From Acidobacteriales bacterium 59-55 (GTDB lineage Bacteria > Acidobacteriota > Terriglobia > Terriglobales > Acidobacteriaceae): 64,000 bases of DNA. The stretch lies in NCBI GenBank assembly GCA_001897435.1, contig MKSV01000006.1, positions 186,001 to 250,000 of the forward strand, in the 5' to 3' direction. The number at the start of each line of letters is the position of its first letter. The stretch's first letter is position 1. Below, piece after piece: positions 23,581 through 33,500 of this stretch. Made by a program: the position numbers and the translations under genes. The notes below the pieces were generated by a model. That model saw only the letters and a list, made by a program, of their open reading frames with translations, searched no databases and had not been told where the DNA came from.

Positions 23581-24599
23581 GCGGACAGACAGGACAAAGC
23601 GCGGTTCTGTTGCTGGCCCATGGAACCCCCGATGTACTCGGAGAGATGGCCGAGTATCTGGACAAGGTGACAGGCGGACGGACGATTCCGGAGTCGGTCG
23701 TGAAGGAGTTGCAGCACCGCTATGCGCAGATCGGGCTGGGAGACACTCCGGGAGCAGAGCCACCGCCGCTAACCAGGTGGACCCTGATTCAGGCAAACCT
23801 GTTGGAGCGCGCGCTCGATCGCGCGGGCGACTCCAACGCCAGGGTCTACGCCGGGATGCGGAACTGGCACCCATATATTGCAGATACGATCGCGCAGATG
23901 CGACTTGATGGCGTAACGCACATCAAGGTCATTTGCTTAGCTCCGCAGAACTCGCGGACGAGCGTTGGACTGTATCGCAAGGCAGTGCTGGCCGCCGCCG
24001 ATGGTCTGGAGGTCGATTTTGTCACCGACTGGGCGGAGCATCCGCTGCTGGCGCAGGCCTTCGCACAACGGCTGTGGCCGGTGTGGGCGCTGGCATGTGC
24101 ACAGTCCGGGCGGCGAGTGCCGGTGTTGTTCACGGCGCACAGCGTTCCCTGCCGGACAATTATGACGAGCCAAGGGGCTGCGACTGCCGAGACCTCTCCC
24201 GACCCTTATGCCGTCGAAGCCAAGCGCACAGCAACTCTGGTTGCCCGGCGCATGGCCCCGGTCGGCTTCGGCGACAAGGATTGGTACTTCGCTTTCCAGA
24301 GTCAGGGGATCAGCGGCGGCCCCTGGATTGGGCCCACAGTGGAAGACACGCTAAAGGCGATCAGAGCGGAAGGCCACGTCGGCGTTGTGATGCAGCCGGT
24401 CGGATTTCTCTGTGACCACGTCGAAATCCTGTACGACATCGATATTGCCTTCGCGGAAAAGGCCCGTGAGCTTGGACTTGAATTGTGGCGCGCGCAGAGT
24501 CTGAACGACTCCGACCTGCTGATCAGCGCACTGGCGGAGGTAGCCTCAGGCCAATATCAGGCCGAGGTGGAGGAAGCAGCGGTCCTGGCGCAGGTTTAA
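23577..24599 (+). CDS. hemH: Ferrochelatase
   Basis: A 340-residue protein; ATG 23577 overlaps the hemE stop, with AAGGAG inside hemE. Family features include AVLLLAHGTP at the N-terminus, RVYAGMRNWHPYIADTI, and VLFTAHSVPCRTIMTSQG carrying the metal-binding His. GVVMQPVGFLCDHVEILYDI completes the active site. It inserts iron into the porphyrin. The neighbour order E-H-Y is that of Bacillus hemEHY, where the enzyme acts on coproporphyrin III; which porphyrin is used here is open. Confidence 0.94.
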   Translation: MSGQTGQSAVLLLAHGTPDVLGEMAEYLDKVTGGRTIPESVVKELQHRYAQIGLGDTPGAEPPPLTRWTLIQANLLERALDRAGDSNARVYAGMRNWHPYIADTIAQMRLDGVTHIKVICLAPQNSRTSVGLYRKAVLAAADGLEVDFVTDWAEHPLLAQAFAQRLWPVWALACAQSGRRVPVLFTAHSVPCRTIMTSQGAATAETSPDPYAVEAKRTATLVARRMAPVGFGDKDWYFAFQSQGISGGPWIGPTVEDTLKAIRAEGHVGVVMQPVGFLCDHVEILYDIDIAFAEKARELGLELWRAQSLNDSDLLISALAEVASGQYQAEVEEAAVLAQV

Positions 24600-24618
24600 G
24601 TTGAGGCGAGGGGAGCCC

Positions 24619-24642
24619 ATGCGGAGGCTCCGGCCTCCGCAT
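24619..24642. promoter_or_regulatory. Hairpin in the hemH-hemY gap
   Basis: ATGCGGAGG (24619-24627) pairs with CCTCCGCAT (24634-24642). No T-run follows and the hemY ribosome site is ten bases on, so it may tune translation or mRNA stability rather than terminate. Confidence 0.4.
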
Positions 24643-24659
24643 CGTTATCTGGAGAGTGG

Positions 24660-26069
24660 ATGAAGCGGATTGCAATCGTTGGCGGCGGCATCGCGGGATT
24701 GGCGGCAGCCTATGAGTTGGCTCAGAAGGATGCCCCTGCGGTAGAGGTCGCGCTCTTTGAGGCCTCGCCGCGCCTTGGAGGCATTGTCGAGACGGTGCGC
24801 GAAGGCGGCTTCGTCATCGAATGCGGTCCCGACGCCTGGGTAACGGAAAAACCCTGGGCGCGTGAACTTGCCGAAGAGCTTGGTCTGAGCAGCGAGATGA
24901 TGCCCTCGAATGACGATGCGCGGAAGACCTACGTCCTGATGGACGGACGATTGCAGGCGATGCCCGACGGCATGCGCATGATGGTGCCTGCGGATCTCGA
25001 CGCTCTGGATCGGTCGGAGTTGTTTAGCGCGGAGGCGAAGTACGCTTACCACGATGAAGTGAATCGCGCTGAGGAGCTTAAGGCAGACGCGCCCAAATAC
25101 GATGAAAGCGTTGCCTCTTTTGTTCAACGGCATTTCGGCGATGAGGTGTTGGAGAAGATTGGCGCTCCACTGCTGCGCGGCGTCTTTGGCGGAGAGGTGA
25201 CGGAGTTGAGCGTACGCGCCGTGATGGCTCCGTTTGTCGCGATGGAGCGCGAGCATGGCAGCCTGATCATCGCCATGCAGGCTCGCGCCGCTGCAAAGAA
25301 AGACAAAGACGCTGCGATCTTTACCACGCTGCGAAGCGGCCTCGAGACATTGGTCGACAACATCGTCGCCGCTATCCCTGCAGACTGGATTCGTCTCAGC
25401 ACAGCCGTGCATTCGCTCTCACGCAGTGATCAAGGATGGACGCTGAAGACCTCAAAGAGTGAGGAGAGCGTTGATGCGGTCATGGTGGCTGCGCCTGTAG
25501 ATACAGCGCGGGAGTTACTGCAGCCCATCGATGCCCGGGCCGCGGAACTCATGACGATGGATTCGAGTTCAGCAGTGGTAGTGGCATTTGGATTTACCGA
25601 TGCCGCAAAGTTTATTGTCCCCCCGGGCTTCGGCTTTCTTGTGCCGGAAGGCTCAGGGAGCCTATTGTTGGCGTGCACATTCGTGGACCAGAAATTCGCC
25701 GGCCGCGTGCCGCAGAATGGCCGGTTGGTGCGCGCTTTCTTTGGCGGAGCGGCGGCCGAACGACTGATGAAGTGCGGAAACGATGAGACTGCTTCCGTCG
25801 CACGGCTTGAACTTGCACGTTTGCTCGGGCCGCTGCCGGAACCGCAAGTAACTATGGTGCGTCGCTGGCCCAGCAGCCTTCCGCAATATGGGGTCGGCCA
25901 TCTGGAACGGATGGTCGAACTGGACGAGCGGGTTCGACGACTCGATGGGCTGTCGCTGTTGGGCAATGGATATCGCGGCGTTGGACTGCCCGACTTGATC
26001 CGCAATGCGCGTGCCGCCGCGCGGCAGATCGTAGAAGAAATGAAAGCACCAGGAGGAGAGAAAGAATGA
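24660..26069 (+). CDS. hemY: Protoporphyrinogen/coproporphyrinogen III oxidase, FAD-dependent
   Basis: A 469-residue protein with GGAGAG before ATG 24660. MKRIAIVGGGIAGLAAAYEL is the GxGxxG FAD-binding site. FEASPRLGGIVETVREGGFVIECGPD is the flavin-amine-oxidase/PPOX second motif, and NGYRGVGLPDLIRNARAAARQ the C-terminal FAD motif. It oxidises the porphyrinogen ring by six electrons using oxygen. In the coproporphyrin-dependent pathway the same family acts before ferrochelatase. Its stop overlaps the next start. Confidence 0.93.
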   Translation: MKRIAIVGGGIAGLAAAYELAQKDAPAVEVALFEASPRLGGIVETVREGGFVIECGPDAWVTEKPWARELAEELGLSSEMMPSNDDARKTYVLMDGRLQAMPDGMRMMVPADLDALDRSELFSAEAKYAYHDEVNRAEELKADAPKYDESVASFVQRHFGDEVLEKIGAPLLRGVFGGEVTELSVRAVMAPFVAMEREHGSLIIAMQARAAAKKDKDAAIFTTLRSGLETLVDNIVAAIPADWIRLSTAVHSLSRSDQGWTLKTSKSEESVDAVMVAAPVDTARELLQPIDARAAELMTMDSSSAVVVAFGFTDAAKFIVPPGFGFLVPEGSGSLLLACTFVDQKFAGRVPQNGRLVRAFFGGAAAERLMKCGNDETASVARLELARLLGPLPEPQVTMVRRWPSSLPQYGVGHLERMVELDERVRRLDGLSLLGNGYRGVGLPDLIRNARAAARQIVEEMKAPGGEKE

Positions 26070-26650
26070 GCACGAGCATCGCAACCACTCATGGAGACAG
26101 CGGGCAGACCGGACTCGCGGGTGGAGTACGCGTCTCGAAAGCCGACCTGCGCGTCGAGGCCTACGGCTCCGTCGATGAGTTGAATACTGTGCTGGGCTTT
26201 GCCCGCAGCATCTGCAACAACAAGGATATTTGCGGCTGGACCGAGGAGATTCAGCGGACGCTCTTTCGTGTAGGCGGCGCGCTGGCCACTCCGCCGGAGA
26301 ATCAGACGAACGCTCCTGTCATTTCGGTCGACGACGTGGAAGCTCTTACCCGTCTTGTCCATCAGATTGAAGCAACGGAAGGCATTCTCTCCGACTGGTC
26401 GCTCCCCGGAGCGCATACCGAATCGGCAGCATACGAGATGGCCCGCACCGTGTGCCGCCGAGCAGAGCGCAGCGCCGTCCGCCTGGCGGAGAGCGGCGTC
26501 GAGGTAAAGCCCGAGATTATCGCCTATCTCAATCGGCTCTCCGACCTCGTTTGGCTCTTCGGCAGATTGATTGAATTAAATGCAGGAATCGACGCTCGTC
26601 TGCGCACCGGCACGACGGCGGGCCCCGAGTGGTCCCGGGCGTGGAAATAG
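26066..26650 (+). CDS. PduO-type cob(I)alamin adenosyltransferase
   Basis: A 194-residue protein overlapping hemY by ATGA, with AGGAGGAG upstream. The THGDSGQTGLAGGVRVSKAD N-terminal ATP-binding loop, SVDELNTVLGFAR, CRRAERSAVRLAE and YLNRLSDLVWLFGRL are the family signatures. It transfers the adenosyl group of ATP to cob(I)alamin to make coenzyme B12. Coupling to heme genes links the two tetrapyrrole cofactors. Confidence 0.92.
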   Translation: MSTSIATTHGDSGQTGLAGGVRVSKADLRVEAYGSVDELNTVLGFARSICNNKDICGWTEEIQRTLFRVGGALATPPENQTNAPVISVDDVEALTRLVHQIEATEGILSDWSLPGAHTESAAYEMARTVCRRAERSAVRLAESGVEVKPEIIAYLNRLSDLVWLFGRLIELNAGIDARLRTGTTAGPEWSRAWK

Positions 26651-26729
26651 CCGCTCGGCTCAAAGCTTGTTTCCACACGGCTTCATTATTTTCAATTTGG
26701 CAACCGCTGTGCCTGACATAATAGTTGCC

Positions 26730-28244
26730 ATGAGATTATTTCCCGTTGCGGCTGCGCGTATTGCAGCTGTCGCTATCGCTGCCGCTTACACACTTGCATC
26801 CGGTTCTACTATCTGCCACGCTCAAAAATCCAACTCCGATCTGGATCTCCGCGGAACCGTGACTTATGCGAACTATCAGACTTATGTGGAGGTTCCCTTT
26901 GTCGTGCCCAGTGGAGTTACTCGCCTGACGGTAGATTTCTCCTATACCGAACGTGACAAACGTACAACCATCGACTTAGGCATCTTCGATAGCGAACGCT
27001 TTCGCGGCTGGAGTGGTGGCAATAAGTCCTCCTTCACCATTTCAGAGACGGACGCGACCCCATCCTATCTTCCGGGCCCGGTCCGTCCTGGAACATGGAA
27101 GCTGATACTGGGAGTTCCAAACATCCGGAAAGGCGTTCGCGCCGAGTACGAGGCCAAAATTCATTTCTCACACGCTGGCGACAGGCCTTTAGTCTCTACC
27201 TTCAGCCAGTCACCGTTGCGTAACGGCCCTGCATGGTACCGCGGGGACCTGCACATGCACGACGCGCACAGCGATGGATCCTGCCTCAGCCAATCGGGAA
27301 AGAAAGTTCCTTGCCCTCTCTATAAGACAGTAGAGACGGCAGCAGCAAGAGGGTTGGATTTTATCGCGATCAGCGACCATAACACGACTTCGCACTATAA
27401 CGATATGCGCGAGCTACAGCCCTATTTCGATCATCTGCTCTTGATACCGGCTCGTGAGATTACTACCTTTCAAGGTCATGCCAATGTCTATGGACCGACG
27501 GATTTCATCGATTTCCGACTTACAAGCCCGCATGTTCCCAACTTCAATAAGTTACTCGATGAGGTCGAAGCAGAACACGGAATTTTATCCATCAATCATC
27601 CGGGAATTCCCTCGGGGGAGTCCTGCATGGGATGCGGTTGGACAGTCCCTAACACCGACTTCAGTCGAGTCACTGCCATTGAAGTCATCAATGGAGGAAC
27701 CGCCGATGGACCGCACTCCGGCATCCCTCTCTGGCAGGAAGAACTCAACAAAGGATTGCGAATTACAGCGTTGGGCGGCAGCGACAATCACGATGCCGAT
27801 CTAAAAGCCGGTACTAACTCTGCAATAGGTCATCCTACAACCGTCATCCATGCGGCAAACTTATCCGAGAGCGCCATTCTGGATGCGATTCGCGCAGGAC
27901 ACGTCTTTGTCGACGCCGAAGGTTCAAGAGACCGCGCCATCGAATTCACAGCGAACGCTGCAACCGGCGCTGCATCCATGGGAGACAACTTACGCGTCCC
28001 AGCCGGTCAGAAGATTCACTTCACTCTTAAGATGACTGCATTGGTAGGTGACCATGCAGAGATTATTCTCGATGGCCAGCCAACTACGCTATTAAGTGCA
28101 TCTCCGGCAGGGCAGAACGAGGAGACAAGAAGTTTCGATTATCAGAGCGACGGGAAGAGACATTGGCTGCGTGTCAATGTCCGCTCCGAGGCCGGTGCCA
28201 TGTTGATCGTTGGGAATCCCATCTATCTGAATTTCGAGAAGTAA
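26730..28244 (+). CDS. Exported PHP-domain phosphoesterase (CehA/McbA-like)
   Basis: A 504-residue protein; ATG 26730 begins a Sec signal peptide (MRLFPVAAARIAAVAIAAAY...SGSTICHA). A beta-rich N-terminal domain (35-160) precedes the PHP domain, with metal ligands in WYRGDLHMHDAHSDG, DFIAISDHN, GHANVYG, LSINHPG and GGSDNHDAD. A C-terminal beta domain follows. The family hydrolyses phosphoester or amide bonds with a multinuclear metal centre, here in the periplasm or outside. It is convergent with the PI-PLC gene, and may belong to the same phosphoester-scavenging block. Confidence 0.82.
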   Translation: MRLFPVAAARIAAVAIAAAYTLASGSTICHAQKSNSDLDLRGTVTYANYQTYVEVPFVVPSGVTRLTVDFSYTERDKRTTIDLGIFDSERFRGWSGGNKSSFTISETDATPSYLPGPVRPGTWKLILGVPNIRKGVRAEYEAKIHFSHAGDRPLVSTFSQSPLRNGPAWYRGDLHMHDAHSDGSCLSQSGKKVPCPLYKTVETAAARGLDFIAISDHNTTSHYNDMRELQPYFDHLLLIPAREITTFQGHANVYGPTDFIDFRLTSPHVPNFNKLLDEVEAEHGILSINHPGIPSGESCMGCGWTVPNTDFSRVTAIEVINGGTADGPHSGIPLWQEELNKGLRITALGGSDNHDADLKAGTNSAIGHPTTVIHAANLSESAILDAIRAGHVFVDAEGSRDRAIEFTANAATGAASMGDNLRVPAGQKIHFTLKMTALVGDHAEIILDGQPTTLLSASPAGQNEETRSFDYQSDGKRHWLRVNVRSEAGAMLIVGNPIYLNFEK

Positions 28245-28254
28245 CCGAAGACCA

Positions 28255-29412
28255 TCAGCGAGCGGCGAGCGGAGGCTCGAGAAGGCTATCGACACACCCA
28301 GACGGCTTGATCACCGGATTGCACCGGGCGACCAGGCCGTCAGGAAATGACACAACATACCTGGCCCAGCGCGAAGGCTCAGAAGGCGGGTAGTCGGTGC
28401 TAAGCATCTGCGCGCCGGTCGAGAGCGCAAGGTCACGGCGGGTTGTGTCGTTTGTGCGTGCCTGCTCAGTGCCTTCATCGGTTCGCGTCCGCACAAGATA
28501 GCCCTGCTTTACCAACGCATCGATCTCTTCGCGCGATCCATTGTTCTGTTCCGTGAAGGCCGCATCGGGAGCACCCGGAACAGCATTGGTAAAGAGCACG
28601 CGGCCGCGCAGGGAAGGATGCCCTTCCGTATACACAGATTCGACATGTCTTTGATCCAGCAGAAAGATAACCTTGCCGCGCGCCTCTGCAAGGACTGGCC
28701 ACTTGCCCGCGTGCACTGCTTCTACCAGAGTTGCCGCATTGCCGCGAACATCATCTGGAGTAATCATCTCGTCCGGCTTGAAGACGGATCGGATCTCTTT
28801 ATCCAGCGCATCGAATACCGTCGGAGTAAAAGGTTCCGGGACCACAGCATTTGGAAGTTCTCGCGGCTTTCCCTCTTTCGTCTCTACCAGAATGAAGATC
28901 GGCAGATGTTGAGGGTGCTGTTTTGACCAGGAGCGAACATCAGTGAGGCAAGCCATAAGAGTCATGCAGGTGCTACGCACGTCCACATCCTGCATGTGAA
29001 ACACCTTGAATCCCGGCTTGTCCATCTCGTGATGAGGATCGTACTCCGCATCCGCAGGAAGGCCTGCCTTCGCAATCCTATCCAGAATGGCAGGATGCGA
29101 ATACAGTCCGCCCTTAGCATCCGCATAAACATCGATCTCTATCTGCCGCACGCCCGCCGAGAGCTGATCTTGAAGCGGAGGGTGAGAATAGTCGAGGCTA
29201 TGCAGCGCCTCGGGATAGTTAATCTCCATATACTTCCGCGCGCTCGGCGGAAACCCCGAATGATAGCTATTGTGCGAACCAATGACCTGAATCTGATTCA
29301 CATGCACCCGCTGGTCCTGCTCGGCGGCGGTTGTCTGCTGAGAAACTGCGAATCCTCCTGCAGCAAAAAGCGCGATTGCCGCAGAAATCTGAACTGCTCT
29401 ATTAATAGACAT
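28255..29412 (-). CDS. Exported Ca2+-dependent phosphoinositide phospholipase C family protein
   Basis: A 385-residue protein; ATG 29412 (GGGGAGAGG upstream) begins a signal peptide, MSINRAVQISAAIALFAAGG. Mature motifs include VIGSHNSYHSGF with the first catalytic His, then GVRQIEIDVYADAKGGLYSHP and GKVIFLLDQ, the PLC-like TIM-barrel arrangement of the bacterial PI-PLC-C1 family. It is expected to cleave phosphatidylinositol-type lipids or glycerophospho-inositides. It is downstream of the metallophosphoesterase (43 bp) on the same strand and probably in the TonB receptor operon. Confidence 0.82.
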   Translation of the reverse strand: MSINRAVQISAAIALFAAGGFAVSQQTTAAEQDQRVHVNQIQVIGSHNSYHSGFPPSARKYMEINYPEALHSLDYSHPPLQDQLSAGVRQIEIDVYADAKGGLYSHPAILDRIAKAGLPADAEYDPHHEMDKPGFKVFHMQDVDVRSTCMTLMACLTDVRSWSKQHPQHLPIFILVETKEGKPRELPNAVVPEPFTPTVFDALDKEIRSVFKPDEMITPDDVRGNAATLVEAVHAGKWPVLAEARGKVIFLLDQRHVESVYTEGHPSLRGRVLFTNAVPGAPDAAFTEQNNGSREEIDALVKQGYLVRTRTDEGTEQARTNDTTRRDLALSTGAQMLSTDYPPSEPSRWARYVVSFPDGLVARCNPVIKPSGCVDSLLEPPLAAR

Positions 29413-29455
29413 ACCTCTCCCCGGTTGAATGTGAATTCGCGGCCAGGCTACTTTC

Positions 29456-30397
29456 TTAACCTGTATAGGGTTTGCTGTAGTGGGTCGACCACTCCACCAG
29501 ATCTGCATTCATCCATTTGATCTTCTGGCTCCGGCTGTCCGCCTCGAACAGCATGTAAGCATTGGAATCATAGCGAGTCGCTGCAGAGACATAGTGCTGC
29601 GGTCCAAAAGTATGCGCAAAGTCTACCCACTTATGCCAGTGTCCCGCGATCACCAACTGGATAGTCTCGCGATGTTTTCTAAGAAGAGGATGCAAACCAT
29701 AGTCGCGGAACTCCGTAGCATTGACCAGCCACAGCGGATAGTGAATAAAGGCGACCGTCGGCTTGTTGTCGCGCAAGAGCCCTTCAAACCACTGGAGTTG
29801 CTCTTCGCCAAGCGACCCTCGCCCCTTGCTGAACTGGCTGGAGCCCTGGTCCCATGTCGCGCCCAGAAAATTGTTCAGATGCACAAACCGGAAGCCCTTG
29901 TAGTCGACCGACGAGTAGGGCTTTGCCTTGAGCTTGGCGGCAAATAAGCGGTGCGACATCTCGCGCGATACTTTGGGGACGTCATAGTCGTGATTGCCAA
30001 ATCCAAGATGCACCGGCATCTCAAAGCCGTCGAAGAGTTCTTTGGCATTGTCGATACGAGTCTTGTGCTTGAAATAGAAATCGTAGTCTGTCGAAGGATA
30101 GTTATGAAAGCAGTCACCTGCCACAAAGACCTGTTCTATCTTCGGCCGGAGCGAGTTGATAAGAGATCGCGCTGAAATAAGTCGTTCCGTTGTATGCAGG
30201 ATGCTCTCGTTGTCTTCGGCCCCATTCTCACTTCCCTTCACATAGAACTCATCGATGATGTGCGGATCGGCGACGACCGCGAAATGAAACCGCGTGGGCG
30301 ACGTTGCTTGCGCCACCTCGCTCCATCCTCGCTGCGTCGAGAGAGCTCCCAGAGCTGCCGCTCCCATCATGCCAAACCTGCGACGATCGATCTTCAA
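29456..30397 (-). CDS. Tat-exported calcineurin-like metallophosphoesterase
   Basis: A 313-residue protein; TTG 30397 is chosen because AGGAGG lies seven bases upstream. MKIDRRRFGMMGAAALGAL is a twin-arginine signal. The core has VVADPHI (DxH), VAGDCFHNYPSTDYDF (GD), LGFGNHDYDVPKVSREM (GNHD), and VIAGHWHKW (GHxH), all metal ligands of the family. It releases phosphate from an exported substrate. It lies between the TonB receptor and PI-PLC genes, so inositol phosphates are plausible substrates; this is inference. Confidence 0.86.
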   Translation of the reverse strand: MKIDRRRFGMMGAAALGALSTQRGWSEVAQATSPTRFHFAVVADPHIIDEFYVKGSENGAEDNESILHTTERLISARSLINSLRPKIEQVFVAGDCFHNYPSTDYDFYFKHKTRIDNAKELFDGFEMPVHLGFGNHDYDVPKVSREMSHRLFAAKLKAKPYSSVDYKGFRFVHLNNFLGATWDQGSSQFSKGRGSLGEEQLQWFEGLLRDNKPTVAFIHYPLWLVNATEFRDYGLHPLLRKHRETIQLVIAGHWHKWVDFAHTFGPQHYVSAATRYDSNAYMLFEADSRSQKIKWMNADLVEWSTHYSKPYTG

Positions 30398-30436
30398 GAC
30401 AAGCCCTCCTGCCGTCACCTTATTCTCTTACGAAGA

Positions 30437-30470
30437 AGACGGCGCCGATCGAATTTCATCGGCGCCGTCT
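30437..30470 (-). terminator. Strong 13-bp hairpin after the TonB receptor gene
   Basis: AGACGGCGCCGAT pairs perfectly with ATCGGCGCCGTCT around an 8-nt loop. Only a short TCTTCTT follows on the minus strand, so it may attenuate or protect the receptor mRNA rather than fully stop transcription into the two phosphoesterase genes. Confidence 0.65.
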
Positions 30471-30500
30471 GGGTATTACAGCTCCCTCAATGCGAAGCCG

Positions 30501-33500
30501 TTAGAAGATGATCTTCGCAGCAAGTTGCAATTGCCTTGCCGGAGAAGCACTCGTAATCTGTCCGAAGCTCGAGCCTCCAAATGAGCTGTTAGGAGAACCG
30601 TAGTTGACCTTATTCAGCACGTTGAATGCCTCTGCGCGGAAGTCCAGATTCGAACTATCATTCCATAGCGGAAATGCTTTGTGCAGCCCGAGATCGGCCT
30701 GGTAAAACGCGTCTGACCTCTCCGAGTTACGCGTTACGTTGCCCCATGGATACGTCGTGGGAGTTGTTAGATTTGCTGGCGTAAAGTACCCTTTCAGCGC
30801 AGTAGCCGTCTTCTCGTGCGCCGAAGATGGAGCTTTGATCGGGCCATTATTCAAGCGTTGTGGGCGATATGTTACCAGGTTGGAGACATAAAGCGGGTTC
30901 GATGAAGACAGTCCGTAAGTAATATTTACTGGCAGGCCGCTTGTCATGGTGTTGATGAGCGTCAGTTGCCAGCCGCCAAGAACAGTATTTACCAACCGAC
31001 CCGTATCGCCGCCCCACTTACGTCCATGACCGTAGGGCAGGTCGTACACGACTGAAAGCGTGTCGGCCAGCGGCTGATCGTAACCGCCCGGGCCGTAGTC
31101 AGCGCTCGGATTGGCATAGTTCACTCGTGAGTTATCCCCATTTTGAGTCTCGAGATGACCGGAAGAGAGATCGAAGATACGGCCATAGGTGAACGAATTC
31201 AACAGGTAAAGTCCCTTCGTCGCCCGCTTCTCCAACTTGAACTGAAGTGAGTTGTAGTTCGCCGAACCTATACCATAGGCAATCTCGATAGCTCCAAAGT
31301 TCGATATCGGCCGACGCGACTGCAAATTACCGCATGTGACTCCTGGTCCGGCAATGCAGGGGGTAGCCTGGTTATAATCTGCCAGCGTCTGCAGATGCGT
31401 AGCCTTGCTGCCCACATAAGCGATGTCCGCAACAACTCCATGGGGAAGTTGCCGCTGAATGCCGATCTGGTAGCTTTGCAGGTAGCCGGTTTTGAAGTCG
31501 CGCGGAATATAACGCGAAGTTGCATTCAGAGGGTTGAAATATGCAGGTGAGGTAAGGTCGGCTGCATAGCCCTGCTGCGTCTGACGGAAGCACTCCGACT
31601 GTGGTTGCGTGTCATTGGTGCACAGTGTTGAAGCCGATGGAGCGGTTGCTGCGGAGGTTCCCTGAGTGATCGTGGCGTTCACAACATTCGGCCCGTTGTA
31701 AGTCAGGTTATTTTCACCTCCGGCGCGGTTCCACTGGGTGTAGCCGATGCCATAACCACCTCGCAGCACCGTCTTGTCATTCGCGGAGTAGGCGAAGCCA
31801 AAGCGCGGTCCCAGATTGTTCAACGGAGTATTCACTAGCGAGCGGCTATAGATTCCTCCACTCCTCGCCTGAATCAGCGATTTCGTGATCGGATCAAAGT
31901 TAGCCAGTTTATTGTTTCTCTCATATTGAGGTGTAACGATCTCATAACGCAACCCTGCATTGATCGTCAACTTCGGAGATATCTTGATGTCATCCTGGAA
32001 GTACATGAAGTTATAACGTTGCTGCAAATGCACAATCGCGTAGGTCGTCAACGAGTACTCGGAGCGATTGCCCATCATGAAGTCCGCCAAATTGCGCGCC
32101 TGCTGTGTCGCCGCGTCGTTACTGGTTGCTGCGCCTGCGGGCCGCGAGAACTGCCCGGAGTAGTTATCCTGACCGTAGCTCGGGTTGAAATCGTTGACCT
32201 CTGTGTTCACAGCCTGATATTCATAGCCGAATTTCATGCTGTGCCTGCCCTTGATCCACGTGAAATTTGCCTTCGGATTGTAGATCGTCGGGTTCTGAAA
32301 CTGAGGGCTCGACGGCTGGGCTCCAAACTGTGAGAACCCTGATATCGATTGCGTATTCAGTGACCGCACCACGAGCGGGTCGGTCGGTAGTCCATCTGTA
32401 ATGCCATTCTCCACCAACATCGAAGGCTGGCCCTGTCCGATGGGGAACTTGCCGCCCTTGTTGCGCGACCATCCAAAGCGGATATCGAGCAACTTGTTGG
32501 CCGAGATCGTCCATGTCGCGCCGCCGGCGATGTTGCGATTCTGAATGCTTACATTCCCATTGGAGTTACCGCCCGCTCGTCCGGGGATGCTGGGAGGATC
32601 GAAGATGTAGCCGCGATGTTCGCTATACCGGCCGAATATGCTCAAGTGGTCGCTAAAGGTATGGTCGACACGACCATCGCCCTTGTCGTCCTTGATGATG
32701 CCGCGTGGCGTGATTGCAAAGTTATTGGAAATGCCGGCTTGAGTCGGCAATGGCAGCGCATCCAGCACAGCGCGCGCGAATGGTGTCACCGCGCTTGCCG
32801 GAACCTGACCCGTCGGATAAACATCCCCCGTCACAGGATTACGCAGCGGTATGCCAAAATCTCCGGCACGCTGGCTGGCCGTTGGCAGGGTCGAGGTTGC
32901 GTTCGCATTATTGAAGATCTGGCGGACGCCCTCGTAATCGCCGAAGAAGAAGGTATGATCCTTCCAGATCGGTCCACCAAAAGTTCCGCCAAACTGGTTG
33001 CGGATGAACTTCGGCTTCGTTGCTCCCGGAGCCAGAAACGGCCCAATCGCATTGAACGAGGTGTTGCGCACATAGTCCCACGCCCTTCCGTGGAACTGAT
33101 TCGAGCCGCGACGAATCGAAGCGTTGATCACAGCGCCCGTTGTCCGTCCATACTCTGCGGAATAGTTGTTGGTCTCCACGCGGAACTCACTGATCGCATC
33201 CGGCGAGGGAGGAATATTTTCGTTCGCAAAACCCTGGTTCGAGGTGCCGTAGTTGTTATTGTCCAGGCCGTCCAGCAGGTAATTATTGAACGCCGAGCGC
33301 TGGCCATTGATGTTGAACGAACCTTCGCGGCTCGACGTGCCGCTGTTCTCGATACTCGACTTGCGCGCTCCCGGAACCAGCAGCACCAGGTCCGCATACG
33401 ACCGGCCATTCAACGGAAGATCCTCAACCTGGCGAGTACCGATCACGGTTGAGTGCGAACTGGTCTCCGTCTCGAGGAGTGTGGGCGCCGAGCTAACCGT

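Noticed and set aside
32616..33452. Long frame (278 codons) antisense to the TonB receptor
   Set aside because: The opposite strand carries an intact, clearly conserved Oar-like receptor; high-GC codon bias produces such long antisense frames.
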